From contig NTKK01000011.1 of NCBI GenBank assembly GCA_002457675.1, positions 1 to 44,663 of the forward strand: DNA of 44,663 bases, written 5' to 3'. Shown here piece by piece: positions 1-7,816 of this stretch. Each line of letters begins with the position of its first letter. Position 1 is the stretch's first letter. A model generated the notes under the pieces. That model worked only from the letters and a program-made list of their open reading frames with translations, had not been told where the DNA came from and searched no databases. This stretch comes from Bacteroidetes bacterium MED-G17 (GTDB lineage Bacteria; Bacteroidota; Bacteroidia; NS11-12g; UBA9320). The position numbers were made by a program, and so were the translations under genes.

Positions 1-92
1 AGAAGCTCAGCGCCCTTGGTGTTAACAATAGCATACGGCATAGCAGAGGAAAAGACATAGACGCTGCTTGCGGTCAACTGGCGAACAAGTAG
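1..92 (+). CDS. rlmN: 23S rRNA (adenine-2503-C2)-methyltransferase, C-terminal end only
   Basis: Partial gene cut by the window edge. Reading from base 3, 29 residues run in frame to a TAG stop at 90-92. The tail contains RHSRGKDIDAACGQLANK. The RGxDIDAACGQLA signature is the conserved C-terminus of RlmN, the radical-SAM enzyme that methylates A2503 of 23S rRNA and A37 of some tRNAs (family knowledge). The CxxxCxxC cluster and the catalytic cysteines are outside the window, so activity cannot be judged. The gene converges on the DCC-family gene with about 118 bases between, in which I see no clear terminator. The call rests on this short signature alone, but the signature is distinctive. Confidence 0.85.
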   Translation, partial: KLSALGVNNSIRHSRGKDIDAACGQLANK

Positions 93-210
93 TCTCTATC
101 AAGATTATTCTATTTATCTTTAACGATTGTCTTGTCTTTTGTATATAAGCCAAGAAGTAAAGAAATAACCAATAATTTACTGGCAATTTATATCTTGAGG
201 AGACAGTTAT

Positions 211-618
211 TCAGTAAATAAATCGGCTACGCTCTTCTTCAGTAGGGATTCTGCATTCATCTCTTTTTCCGAACCATCTATACCTATTTTTCGCAACCAT
301 ATCATAAATCTTATCAGCCAAAAAAGTGGGTATTGGTTTTGCAATAATTGATAGGAACTTCCACGTCCAGCCGAGATGACTTGCTATTGACAAAACAGCT
401 CTTGACTTTTTCAACAGTTTATTGTCTTGCCAAAAACAAATACTCTCCAATGCTGAAGCGTTTTCTCCTTTTACTTTAAAAAAATCAACAGCTAATTTTG
501 ATTGAAGACTGCAGAACTTGATCGCTTTTTGTTTATCTCGTTTAATGATAAAATCTACCGCACCATTGCATAAATTACAAATACCATCAAAAAATACAGT
601 ATTTTCTTGTATCTCCAT
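211..618 (-). CDS. DCC-family thiol-disulfide oxidoreductase (DUF393)
   Basis: Small protein of 135 residues with the DGICNLC motif (D11 to C17, cysteines C14 and C17) right after a short beta strand, the hallmark of the DCC/DUF393 family. The family is thioredoxin-fold-like and is presumed to do thiol-disulfide exchange; substrates are unknown. No signal peptide is seen, so a cytoplasmic location is inferred. An in-frame ATG 39 bases upstream (657) would add 13 residues, but a good -7 promoter box (634-641) lies between the two ATGs, and the family normally begins a few residues before the DGxCxxC strand. I therefore choose the ATG at 618. It is transcribed divergently from hscA. Confidence 0.85.
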   Translation of the reverse strand: MEIQENTVFFDGICNLCNGAVDFIIKRDKQKAIKFCSLQSKLAVDFFKVKGENASALESICFWQDNKLLKKSRAVLSIASHLGWTWKFLSIIAKPIPTFLADKIYDMVAKNRYRWFGKRDECRIPTEEERSRFIY

Positions 619-633
619 ATTTAATTGCCTTGT

Positions 634-641
634 CAAATATA
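634..641 (-). promoter_or_regulatory. -7 promoter box of the DCC-family gene
   Basis: TATATTTG on the minus strand is an exact match to the Bacteroidota consensus TAnnTTTG, 15 bases before the ATG at 618. No well-spaced -33 TTG is visible. Confidence 0.5.
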
Positions 642-657
642 ACAAGCACATTTTCAA

Positions 658-689
658 TTTGGCTTGTTCTTTTACTTAAGCCATCTTTG
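658..689 (+). promoter_or_regulatory. Candidate promoter of hscA
   Basis: TTTG at 658-661, a 20-base spacer, then CATCTTTG at 682-689 (seven-eighths match to the -7 consensus TAnnTTTG). The box ends 8 bases before the hscA ATG, so the mRNA leader would be only a few bases long. It shares the divergent region with the DCC-family promoter. Confidence 0.4.
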
Positions 690-697
690 CTAAAAGC

Positions 698-2509
698 ATG
701 TCCAAAATATCTATAAACCTAAACTCAGGAGAAATTGACAAAAATCCTATCGTACTAGGTATTGATTTGGGGACAACAAATAGCCTTATTGCCCAGGTAA
801 ATCCAAAAACAAAGGAAGCTGAAGTCGTAAACTTATCAGGTGGTTCGACACCTTCCATTGTTCATATTGAAAACGGCCAAGCAACTGTTGGGCTTGATGC
901 CAAAAAATATTTAATATCACAACCTGAAAACACAGTTTTCAGCATAAAACGTCTTTTGGGGCGATCTTTTAAGGAAATCTACAATTATCAAAGCTATTTC
1001 CCTTACCAAATTTTAGATAATGATGAAAAAGATCTTGTTCAAGTAAAAGTAGATTCTTCATACTACAACCCTGTTCAACTTTCTTCCTTTATCTTAAAAG
1101 ACCTAAAACGGCAAGCAGAATCTTATTTAAATGGAGAAGTTAGCAAGGTGGTAATAACTGTGCCTGCCTATTTTAATGATGCCCAAAGACAGGCAACAAG
1201 AGATGCGGGAAGATTGGCAGGTTTTGATGTACTTAGAATAATAAATGAGCCTACAGCCGCAAGCCTTTCTTTTGGTGTTGGGCTCGATCCTAATGAAAAT
1301 ACTTGTATAGCGGTCTATGATCTAGGAGGAGGCACCTTTGATGTTTCTATTCTACATATTAATCAAGGTATTTTTGAAATACTATCAACACATGGTAATA
1401 CATTTTTAGGTGGAGATGACTTTGATAAGGCATTGTGCGATTTTTGGAGCAAAACATATAGCCTTGCAAATGACGGGCGACTCAGACTTCAAGCAGAAAA
1501 AGCCAAAATTGCCCTTAACCAAGAAGAAAATTATACCTCAGAATACCAAGAAAAAATAATTAAAATTTCTAGAAAAGCGTTCAACAGATTAGTGGACCCT
1601 ATCATAGAAAAAACGCTTAAAAGTTTCTCCGTAGCTATAAAAAATGCAGAAATAAGCGAATCCGAACTAAGTCAGATTCTATTGGTAGGAGGTTCTACTA
1701 AGAGTTATAGAGTTAAAGAAAAAATCGCTGAAAAATTTCCAAAAATTCAAATAAACGACACCATAAATCCTGACAAGGCAGTGGCATTAGGTGCTGCCAT
1801 TGAAGCAGACATTCTGGCTGGGAACCGAACAGATCTTTTGTTACTGGATATCACGCCACTGTCATTGGGATTAGAAACCTTAGGTGGCCTAATGGATGTG
1901 TTAATCCCAAGGAACTCCAAGATACCTATAAAATCGAGTAGACAATATACCACTTCCAAAGACGGTCAAAGTGGTTTGGAAATAAATGTATTTCAGGGAG
2001 AGCGAGATCTTGTTTCAAACAATAGACACCTGGGTTCATTTACGCTATCTGGTATCCCAGCAATGCCTGCAGGAATACCTAAAATTGAGGTTTCCTTTTT
2101 TTTAGATGCAAATGGTCTTTTGCAAGTCCAAGCAAAAGAGTTGCGGACCGGTGTAGAACAAAATATTCATATCAAACCTAGATATGGCCTTACCGAAGAA
2201 GATATTCAACATATGCTCAATAATTCAATAAAATTTGCCAATAATGATGTAGAACAAAGAAGCTTTATTGAAGCCGACAATGAAGCAAAATTGAATTTGA
2301 ATACGGTAGAAAAAATACGAAATCAAAATCCTGAATTTTTTGATGCACAAATAAACACTTCACTCAAGCATTTGCTTAAATCCATAAAGCAGGCACAGCA
2401 CAAAAAAGATACCCATAAATTATTGGATTTAGTCGAACAATTAAATCATCTAATAGAACCTATAGGCAATAAGATTATGGCAAAAGAATTGAAAAAGAAA
2501 GTAAAATGA
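698..2509 (+). CDS. hscA: Hsp70-family chaperone HscA (Fe-S cluster assembly type)
   Basis: A 603-residue Hsp70 protein. The nucleotide-binding domain shows GIDLGTTNS at 21-29, the phosphate-2 loop DLGGGTFDV near 207-215 and the adenosine motif LLVGGSTKS near 329. The substrate-binding domain starts at about 385 with ITPLSLGLETLGG, and a short helical lid follows. The length (about 600) and the GLETLGG sequence fit HscA better than DnaK (about 640 with an acidic tail). Known role: HscA with the J-protein HscB helps transfer Fe-S clusters from the scaffold protein. No hscB or isc gene is visible nearby, so the assignment to Fe-S assembly is by similarity. The stop codon overlaps the start of the next barrel gene (ATGA), suggesting translational coupling. 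Confidence 0.85.
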   Translation: MSKISINLNSGEIDKNPIVLGIDLGTTNSLIAQVNPKTKEAEVVNLSGGSTPSIVHIENGQATVGLDAKKYLISQPENTVFSIKRLLGRSFKEIYNYQSYFPYQILDNDEKDLVQVKVDSSYYNPVQLSSFILKDLKRQAESYLNGEVSKVVITVPAYFNDAQRQATRDAGRLAGFDVLRIINEPTAASLSFGVGLDPNENTCIAVYDLGGGTFDVSILHINQGIFEILSTHGNTFLGGDDFDKALCDFWSKTYSLANDGRLRLQAEKAKIALNQEENYTSEYQEKIIKISRKAFNRLVDPIIEKTLKSFSVAIKNAEISESELSQILLVGGSTKSYRVKEKIAEKFPKIQINDTINPDKAVALGAAIEADILAGNRTDLLLLDITPLSLGLETLGGLMDVLIPRNSKIPIKSSRQYTTSKDGQSGLEINVFQGERDLVSNNRHLGSFTLSGIPAMPAGIPKIEVSFFLDANGLLQVQAKELRTGVEQNIHIKPRYGLTEEDIQHMLNNSIKFANNDVEQRSFIEADNEAKLNLNTVEKIRNQNPEFFDAQINTSLKHLLKSIKQAQHKKDTHKLLDLVEQLNHLIEPIGNKIMAKELKKKVK

Positions 2510-3114
2510 AAAAACTAATTGTACTTATTTTGGCATGCTTGTGGCTTCCCGTTTTTTCTCAAACTACTGACAAATCAGCCCATCTTGGAGTCAAAATGGG
2601 GCTTAATTCAAGTATCATTTGGGGTGGAAAATTTGATAAGCAAAGGCCTCGTTTCGGTATTCAAACAGGTTTATACATCAAAAAACAAACGAAAAAGCAA
2701 TTTGGCAATTTTGCCGAAATTGAAATGGCCTTTACAGGGTCAAATTTCAAACATCAAACAAAAGAATATAGCAGAATTAATTTTTTGGTTTTGAATACAT
2801 CGTTTTGTAAATACCACAATATTGGTGAGCGAGGAGAAGTATTATTTGGTCTTCAAGGTGCTTTTATTCTCAGCAATGAACTTTATGCAAAAGATGAATT
2901 AAAAGCGCTTCATCGAAATTTACCCTTTAGACGAATTGATCCTCAAATCAAACTAGGTTGGGCAAATAAAGGAGATTTTAGCACGCTGCTATTGGAAATT
3001 CGTTTTAGTCTCCTCAACATTGGAGAGGATATTGAATTAACCGCTTTAGAACCAACTCTAAACAAAAATGGGAACGTGAAGAATTTCTCTATCGCTTGCT
3101 CCTTACTATTCTAA
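2506..3114 (+). CDS. Outer-membrane beta-barrel protein (PorT-like), function unknown
   Basis: 202 residues with a clear signal peptide (MKKLIVLILACLWLPVFSQ, cleavage after FSQ) and then alternating hydrophobic/polar strands: a glycine-rich first strand (HLGVKMGLNSS), several strands with aromatic girdle residues, and a final strand ending in phenylalanine (SIACSLLF), the usual outer-membrane insertion signal. It resembles the small PorT-like 8-stranded barrels common in Bacteroidota. No specific function can be read from the sequence. It overlaps hscA by four bases, so it is probably co-translated with it, an odd pairing of a cytoplasmic chaperone and a surface protein. Its stop overlaps the end of the convergent DUF2795 gene by four bases. 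Confidence 0.75.
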   Translation: MKKLIVLILACLWLPVFSQTTDKSAHLGVKMGLNSSIIWGGKFDKQRPRFGIQTGLYIKKQTKKQFGNFAEIEMAFTGSNFKHQTKEYSRINFLVLNTSFCKYHNIGERGEVLFGLQGAFILSNELYAKDELKALHRNLPFRRIDPQIKLGWANKGDFSTLLLEIRFSLLNIGEDIELTALEPTLNKNGNVKNFSIACSLLF

Positions 3115-3332
3115 AATTCATCTTCATTGAAAAAGTAATCGTCAGTTGTTGGATAATCTGCCCAGATTTCTTCAATAGATTCATATGGGTCCTCTTCTTG
3201 TTCTAAATCTTGCAGATTTTCTACTACCTCTAAAGGTGCACCTGTTCGGATTGCATAATCAATCAACTCATCTTTGGTGGCTGGCCAAGGAGCATCCACG
3301 AGATAATTAGCTAATTCTAATGTCCAATACAT
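3111..3332 (-). CDS. DUF2795 domain-containing small protein
   Basis: 73 residues starting MYWTLELANYLVDAPWPATK, matching the Bacteroidota DUF2795 family: N-terminal helix, APWPATKDELIDYA core at about 14-27, then an acidic tail ending FFNEDEF. The family is small, cytoplasmic and highly conserved in this phylum, with no established function. The strong acidic C-terminus suggests a protein-binding role, but that is only inference. A near-consensus -7 box, TATTTTCG (minus strand, 3352-3359), lies 19 bases before the ATG. The gene ends four bases inside the convergent barrel gene. Confidence 0.85.
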   Translation of the reverse strand: MYWTLELANYLVDAPWPATKDELIDYAIRTGAPLEVVENLQDLEQEEDPYESIEEIWADYPTTDDYFFNEDEF

Positions 3333-3387
3333 GATTTTCTTAAAAGTTTCGCGAAAATAACAGAATAATTGACTTTTTTGATTGGTT

Positions 3388-4116
3388 TTATTTTGCCTTT
3401 TTATTTATCTCATACATTCCTATGCCCGCTGCTACGGAAACATTTAGTGAGTTAAAGGATATGCTCATAGGAATTCTAATCTGTGCATCACATAATTTTA
3501 AAATACCGCTTTGAATACCTTTTTGCTCATTTCCTAAAATTAAAGCACATGACTTGTGAGAAATCTTTGAAAAGTCGTCGTTTCCTTTTTCATTTAGGCC
3601 ATAAATTCCTATACCCATTTCTTTCAATCCATAAATACAATCTTTAAGATGATTTACACGTGCAACTGGTAAACTCAATAGCGCTCCCGCGGAAGTTTTT
3701 ATTGCGTCTCCATTTAGAAATGCAGACTCTGACTTGGGTACAACAATCAAGTCAAAATCAAAACTTTTAGCAGTTCGAGCAATTGCGCCAAAATTTCTAA
3801 CGTCAGTAATACCGTCAAGCAAGAGAACTCTTTTTTCCCCCTCACTATTTATCAAGACTTCATCCCACTGTTTGTATTCAACAGCTGGCAACAATGCAAG
3901 CACGCCTTGATGATTCCCAGAAGAATACCTATTTAATGCTTCAGGAGGCACAAAACTATATGGAACACCATAATTTTTTATGTGCTGAAGCAAGTACTTA
4001 TTCGAATCCGTTAGTAAAATTCTGTGTATTGAAACACCGTTCTCTAAGGCTTCCTCCACAGCATGTTTCCCGTAAATTACACTAGATTTAGCCAAACCAT
4101 GCAATTTATTGAGCAC
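3388..4116 (-). CDS. rlmB: 23S rRNA (guanosine-2251-2'-O)-methyltransferase RlmB
   Basis: 242 residues of the SpoU/TrmH superfamily. The N-terminal substrate-binding domain begins around VIYGKHAVEEAL (13-24). The knotted SAM domain shows motif 1, LDGITDVRNFGAIARTA (about 100-116), motif 2, LILGNEQKGI (about 192-201), and motif 3, IPMSISFNSLNVSVAAGI (about 215-232). These are the methyl-donor-binding and catalytic Arg/Asn positions of the family. Family role: 2'-O-methylation of G2251 in the 23S rRNA P-loop. TrmH-like tRNA methylation is the alternative, but the N-terminal extension favours RlmB. It overlaps the upstream DUF2723 gene by 11 bases and is probably co-transcribed and coupled with it. 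Confidence 0.9.
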   Translation of the reverse strand: MLNKLHGLAKSSVIYGKHAVEEALENGVSIHRILLTDSNKYLLQHIKNYGVPYSFVPPEALNRYSSGNHQGVLALLPAVEYKQWDEVLINSEGEKRVLLLDGITDVRNFGAIARTAKSFDFDLIVVPKSESAFLNGDAIKTSAGALLSLPVARVNHLKDCIYGLKEMGIGIYGLNEKGNDDFSKISHKSCALILGNEQKGIQSGILKLCDAQIRIPMSISFNSLNVSVAAGIGMYEINKKAK

Positions 4117-7100
4117 CTAACCTATCCAAAAACGCCTTTCGGACATTTTCATTGTTGTAACCAAGTTGGTATTGTAAAATTTGATCCAACTCAAACCGAT
4201 TTGATTTTGAATTTAGCAAGGACTTTATCTGGTCAAATTCTTTTAATTTTTCTCGATCTGCGGTTCGAGCAGCCTGCAATAAAGAGGAGATTGTCTGGAT
4301 TTTTTGCCTTCTTCCTGCATCTCTAAGCTTTCCTTTAAACTTGGCATAATAGTTCAACAAATCTTGAACTTCAGATAGATAATTGGTTAACATGCGCTCA
4401 CCTTGGTCTGCCGATTTAGCCAAATAATAGCAATCAATAAAATACCATTTCATGTTGGGCTCCATGGGCAAGCTAGATGCTGGAATTACCGTCATACAAT
4501 GATCCAATAATTTGGTGGCTTTTTCGTTATCTCCTTGAGCAGCATACCTTCTAGATAAACTAGTAAAAGTGTTTCTGAGATTTTTAGGCACTAGGGTAGC
4601 TTTATCATCAAGAAGAATTTCATCTCCTTTTTCCATACCTCCCCAAACAAAAGTGTTCATTAACTTATCATACAGCAGATCCAAGTCGATCATTCCACCT
4701 ACTTGGTTAAGATTGCTCTCAATTGGGACTAAACGGTATGTAAGGCCTTCAAGTCGCATATACTTATCCAATCCTAGATAGGTCTTTTTGGAAGTAGTTG
4801 TGGTGAAATAAATCGGTCTTTCCCAACCATTTTTTGCGTTGGTCGCGATGATATCGTAAACAAGATAGCTCCCCTTCATTATGCCTCGTCCATTGTTATG
4901 TTTCCACATCATAGCTGGAACTATAAAAGATGAATCTTTGGCCTTTACAGTACCACTTTCAATAACTACTTGCTTATCTATTGGCAAAATAAGATTTCTT
5001 GTAGGCAAGTAGTTATCAAACTCCCCATTGCCCTGATTTACCATAAATCTTCTATCATCAGAGGTAATGAATTTAACAATTTTATCTACTTCGTAATATT
5101 TACCTTCCGGGAATATTTTAGGATTGTTATTATACCTCAAATATTCTCTTTTGCCTTCTTCCATTTGCCCTGCTGGTATACTAATTGGTAAAGCCTCAGA
5201 TTTATAAAATTTTCGTCGCAAAGCTGATGAATACCATTCTGTACTTAATAAACTTAAATTTATGATACGCACATCAGTTCTATATCCCTCTACATTTTGA
5301 GCATACCACAAAGGATATGTATCATTGTCACCATTGGTAAAAAGAATGGCATTCTCATCGCAAGAGTTTAAATAATTTTTAGCAAAAGCTAGAGCCAGAT
5401 CTCTTCCACTTCTATCATGGTCATCCCAATTTTGCGCACCCATCAAAACGGGGACAGCAAATAAGCACATAATCCCGGACAAACCTGCAGCAGTTAATCC
5501 GTTTAATCTTTTACTCAATTGATCGTAGACATAAAGCACACCCAGTCCAATCCAAATACAAAAAGTTTGAAAAGACCCAACAAAAGCATAATCTCTTTCT
5601 CTTGGTTCAAGAGGTGGCTGATTTAAGAAAACGATAATTGCCAAACCTGTAAAAACAAAAAGACAAGTGACTACCCAAGCATCCAACTTTTGCTTTTTAA
5701 ATTGATGCAAAACGCCAATAAGTCCTAAAATTAGTGGTAAGAAGAAATATGTATTTCGCCCTTTATTGCTGCTATGCAAGGGAGGTATATTTTTCTGAGG
5801 ACCTAATCGAGCATCTACAAAGCCAATGCCACTTAACCAGTTCCCATCAAATGGTTCGCCAGTAACATTCTGCACATCGCTTTGTCGCCCTACAAAATTC
5901 CAGAAAAAGTACCTAGCATACATCCAACCAATTTGATATTTGAAAAAGAAACCTATGTTTTCAGAAAACGTAGGATTTCTTTTCTTCCCTTCTAAACTAG
6001 AAATCCAAATAGGAAAACCTTGATTTTTTTCTCGTGCATCGCCCATTCTAGGAAAAATTGTTTCGTCTTTTTCATCGTATTCATATGAAAATTTTTCGCC
6101 AATTTTTTCATACTTACCGTCCTCTTTATCTTTACGATACTGCATTCTTCCTTCATTTATACCAATGGGTCTTGCCGTAAAATAGGGCCCTTTGAAGAGC
6201 GGTCTATCTCCATATTGCTCTCTATTTATGTAGCTAAGAAGACTGTGTGCATCTTCGGGATTATTCATATCAATTGTCGGCTCCGCCAACGACCGTATAG
6301 GAACCATAGCATAACAAGAATATCCAATAACTAAGAACGTGACACACAACAGAATGAGATTGTATAAAGCGTGACCATTTTTAGTTGTCCAAAACAATCC
6401 AAACGCAAGCAAACCGAATAGAACTGCAATAAAGATGATCACGCCAATATTAAACGGAAGTCCTAATTCATTTACAAAAAAGAGGTCAAAAGATGAGGCC
6501 AATCTTGGTAAACCAGGAATCAATCCCCACTGTAAAAAACCAAGAATACCTAACCCTATTGCGCTCGCCTTAAACAACCCTTTTCTACTGTAGTCATATT
6601 TATTGAAATAGTAGTAGTAAATCACGGCGGGAATAACCAACAAATTCAACAGGTGAAGGCCAATTGCCAAGCCAATTAAAAAGAAAATCAAAATCAACCA
6701 ACGATCAGCAAAAATTTGATCCTTGTTCGCTTCCCATTTTAATATTAACCAGAATGTTATTGCGGTAAAAAGAGAAGAGCTAGCATACACTTCTGCTTCA
6801 ACTGCGGAGAACCAAAAGGTATCCATAAAGGTCAAAGCCAAAGACCCAACCAGTCCAGCAGAAAAAAGTGCGATCCCTTGTGGTAAAGTTAGCTGCTTTT
6901 CGGACAACTTTATTCCCATCAACTTTTTACCAAAATGGGTAATAATCCAAAAAGTGAACATTACCGTAAGCGCAGCAGCTACTGCAGACAAAAAGTTTAC
7001 AGCAAAAGCAACATTTTCTGGGCTTCCAGCAAAAAGCGAAAATACTCTACCCAACATCAAAAAAAGTGGTGCTCCTGGAGGGTGAACTACCTGCAACTTA

Positions 7101-7231
7101 TAAGCCGCGGAAATAAATTCACCACAATCCCATAATGGGACAGAAGGTTCAATGGTTAATGTATAAACCAACAAGCTGATAGCGAAAGACAACCAACCCA
7201 AAACATTATTTACTAGTTTGAAATTCAACAT
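4106..7231 (-). CDS. DUF2723 multi-pass membrane protein (putative glycosyltransferase)
   Basis: 1041 residues. The first half carries about a dozen membrane segments; the second half is largely soluble, with a helical, TPR-like C-terminus. The family signature is near the N-terminus: VPLWDCGEFISAAYKLQVVH (about 31-50) followed by PPGAPLFLMLGR, with the acidic D/E in the first extracytoplasmic loop as in GT-C enzymes. The human DUF2723 protein TMEM260 is an O-mannosyltransferase, so a lipid-sugar-dependent protein glycosyltransferase is plausible here; bacterial function is inferred. In Bacteroidota, periplasmic protein O-glycosylation is widespread, which fits. It is followed by rlmB with an 11-base overlap. 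The start MLNFKLVNN directly precedes the first membrane helix. Confidence 0.8.
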   Translation of the reverse strand: MLNFKLVNNVLGWLSFAISLLVYTLTIEPSVPLWDCGEFISAAYKLQVVHPPGAPLFLMLGRVFSLFAGSPENVAFAVNFLSAVAAALTVMFTFWIITHFGKKLMGIKLSEKQLTLPQGIALFSAGLVGSLALTFMDTFWFSAVEAEVYASSSLFTAITFWLILKWEANKDQIFADRWLILIFFLIGLAIGLHLLNLLVIPAVIYYYYFNKYDYSRKGLFKASAIGLGILGFLQWGLIPGLPRLASSFDLFFVNELGLPFNIGVIIFIAVLFGLLAFGLFWTTKNGHALYNLILLCVTFLVIGYSCYAMVPIRSLAEPTIDMNNPEDAHSLLSYINREQYGDRPLFKGPYFTARPIGINEGRMQYRKDKEDGKYEKIGEKFSYEYDEKDETIFPRMGDAREKNQGFPIWISSLEGKKRNPTFSENIGFFFKYQIGWMYARYFFWNFVGRQSDVQNVTGEPFDGNWLSGIGFVDARLGPQKNIPPLHSSNKGRNTYFFLPLILGLIGVLHQFKKQKLDAWVVTCLFVFTGLAIIVFLNQPPLEPRERDYAFVGSFQTFCIWIGLGVLYVYDQLSKRLNGLTAAGLSGIMCLFAVPVLMGAQNWDDHDRSGRDLALAFAKNYLNSCDENAILFTNGDNDTYPLWYAQNVEGYRTDVRIINLSLLSTEWYSSALRRKFYKSEALPISIPAGQMEEGKREYLRYNNNPKIFPEGKYYEVDKIVKFITSDDRRFMVNQGNGEFDNYLPTRNLILPIDKQVVIESGTVKAKDSSFIVPAMMWKHNNGRGIMKGSYLVYDIIATNAKNGWERPIYFTTTTSKKTYLGLDKYMRLEGLTYRLVPIESNLNQVGGMIDLDLLYDKLMNTFVWGGMEKGDEILLDDKATLVPKNLRNTFTSLSRRYAAQGDNEKATKLLDHCMTVIPASSLPMEPNMKWYFIDCYYLAKSADQGERMLTNYLSEVQDLLNYYAKFKGKLRDAGRRQKIQTISSLLQAARTADREKLKEFDQIKSLLNSKSNRFELDQILQYQLGYNNENVRKAFLDRLGAQ

Positions 7232-7301
7232 GAATACAGAACCAACAAATTAAATACTTCTGAGAAATATTAGCGCATAACCTTAAGTATAAAAATTTTA
7301 G

Positions 7302-7309
7302 TTTATTTG
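7302..7309 (+). promoter_or_regulatory. Possible -7 box of the rimP-nusA-infB operon
   Basis: TTTATTTG differs at one position from TAnnTTTG. If used, transcription would begin roughly at 7313-7316, just before the hairpin at 7321. No -33 TTG is obvious. This is weak evidence, but it is the best candidate upstream of rimP. Confidence 0.3.
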
Positions 7310-7320
7310 CAGTAAAGTAG

Positions 7321-7345
7321 AAAGGGGATGCAAATCCCCTTTTTT
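7321..7345 (+). terminator. Terminator-like hairpin in the rimP leader (possible attenuator)
   Basis: Perfect 9-bp stem: AAAGGGGAT (7321-7329) pairs with ATCCCCTTT (7334-7342), closed by the tetraloop GCAA (a GNRA loop) and followed by three more T. It looks like an intrinsic terminator, yet it lies at the start of the rimP-nusA-infB operon and 15 bases before the rimP ATG. It overlaps the in-frame ATG at 7328, which argues that this ATG is not the start. It might be an attenuator or a 5' stabilising hairpin; it could also terminate an upstream short transcript. Confidence 0.6.
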
Positions 7346-7360
7346 CATGACCACTTGTTG

Positions 7361-7813
7361 ATGAGCAAAGTCAGTGCCATAAAAAATATTATCGAAAACC
7401 AACTTGCAGATACAGACTGCTTCTTGGTTGATACGGAAAGTAATTCCACAGAAACCGTCATTAAATTTTTTATTGATGGCAATGCTGGAGTTAAAATTGA
7501 CTTTTGCGCAAAACTTAGTAGAACCATTTCTAAAGAACTCGACAATTTAGGACTTGAAGAAGATGCGTTCAGGTTTGAGATTTCCTCACCAGGGATTGAA
7601 AAACCACTTGTAGACATTCGACAATTTCCTCAACATATAAATAGAACCCTAAGAATAGAACAAGACGAAAATATAATTAAGGGCATGCTTAAAAAGATTG
7701 ACGGCAATAATTTAGAAATTAAAATACCAAAATCCAAAAAATTACCAGATCAGATCGTTAATATAGAATTTAATCAGCAAATCAAAATTAAAGTAATACC
7801 AAGTTTCAAATAA
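7361..7813 (+). CDS. rimP: Ribosome maturation factor RimP
   Basis: 150 residues. The N-terminal alpha/beta domain includes the conserved ISSPGIEKPL motif (SSPGxxxPL, about residues 75-84) and the DF..CxxLSR segment; the C-terminal SH3-like domain follows. RimP binds the 30S subunit and is needed for its maturation. Its place directly before nusA (three bases between genes) and infB is the classic conserved operon order. I chose the ATG at 7361 (MSKVSAIKNII) because the upstream in-frame ATG at 7328 lies inside the hairpin and would add 11 residues unlike the family N-terminus. Confidence 0.9.
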   Translation: MSKVSAIKNIIENQLADTDCFLVDTESNSTETVIKFFIDGNAGVKIDFCAKLSRTISKELDNLGLEEDAFRFEISSPGIEKPLVDIRQFPQHINRTLRIEQDENIIKGMLKKIDGNNLEIKIPKSKKLPDQIVNIEFNQQIKIKVIPSFK

Positions 7814-7816
7814 ATT

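Noticed and set aside
6723-7085. 120-residue frame opposite the DUF2723 gene
   Set aside because: It is antisense to the conserved N-terminal membrane region of a clear gene and has no recognisable domain or start context.
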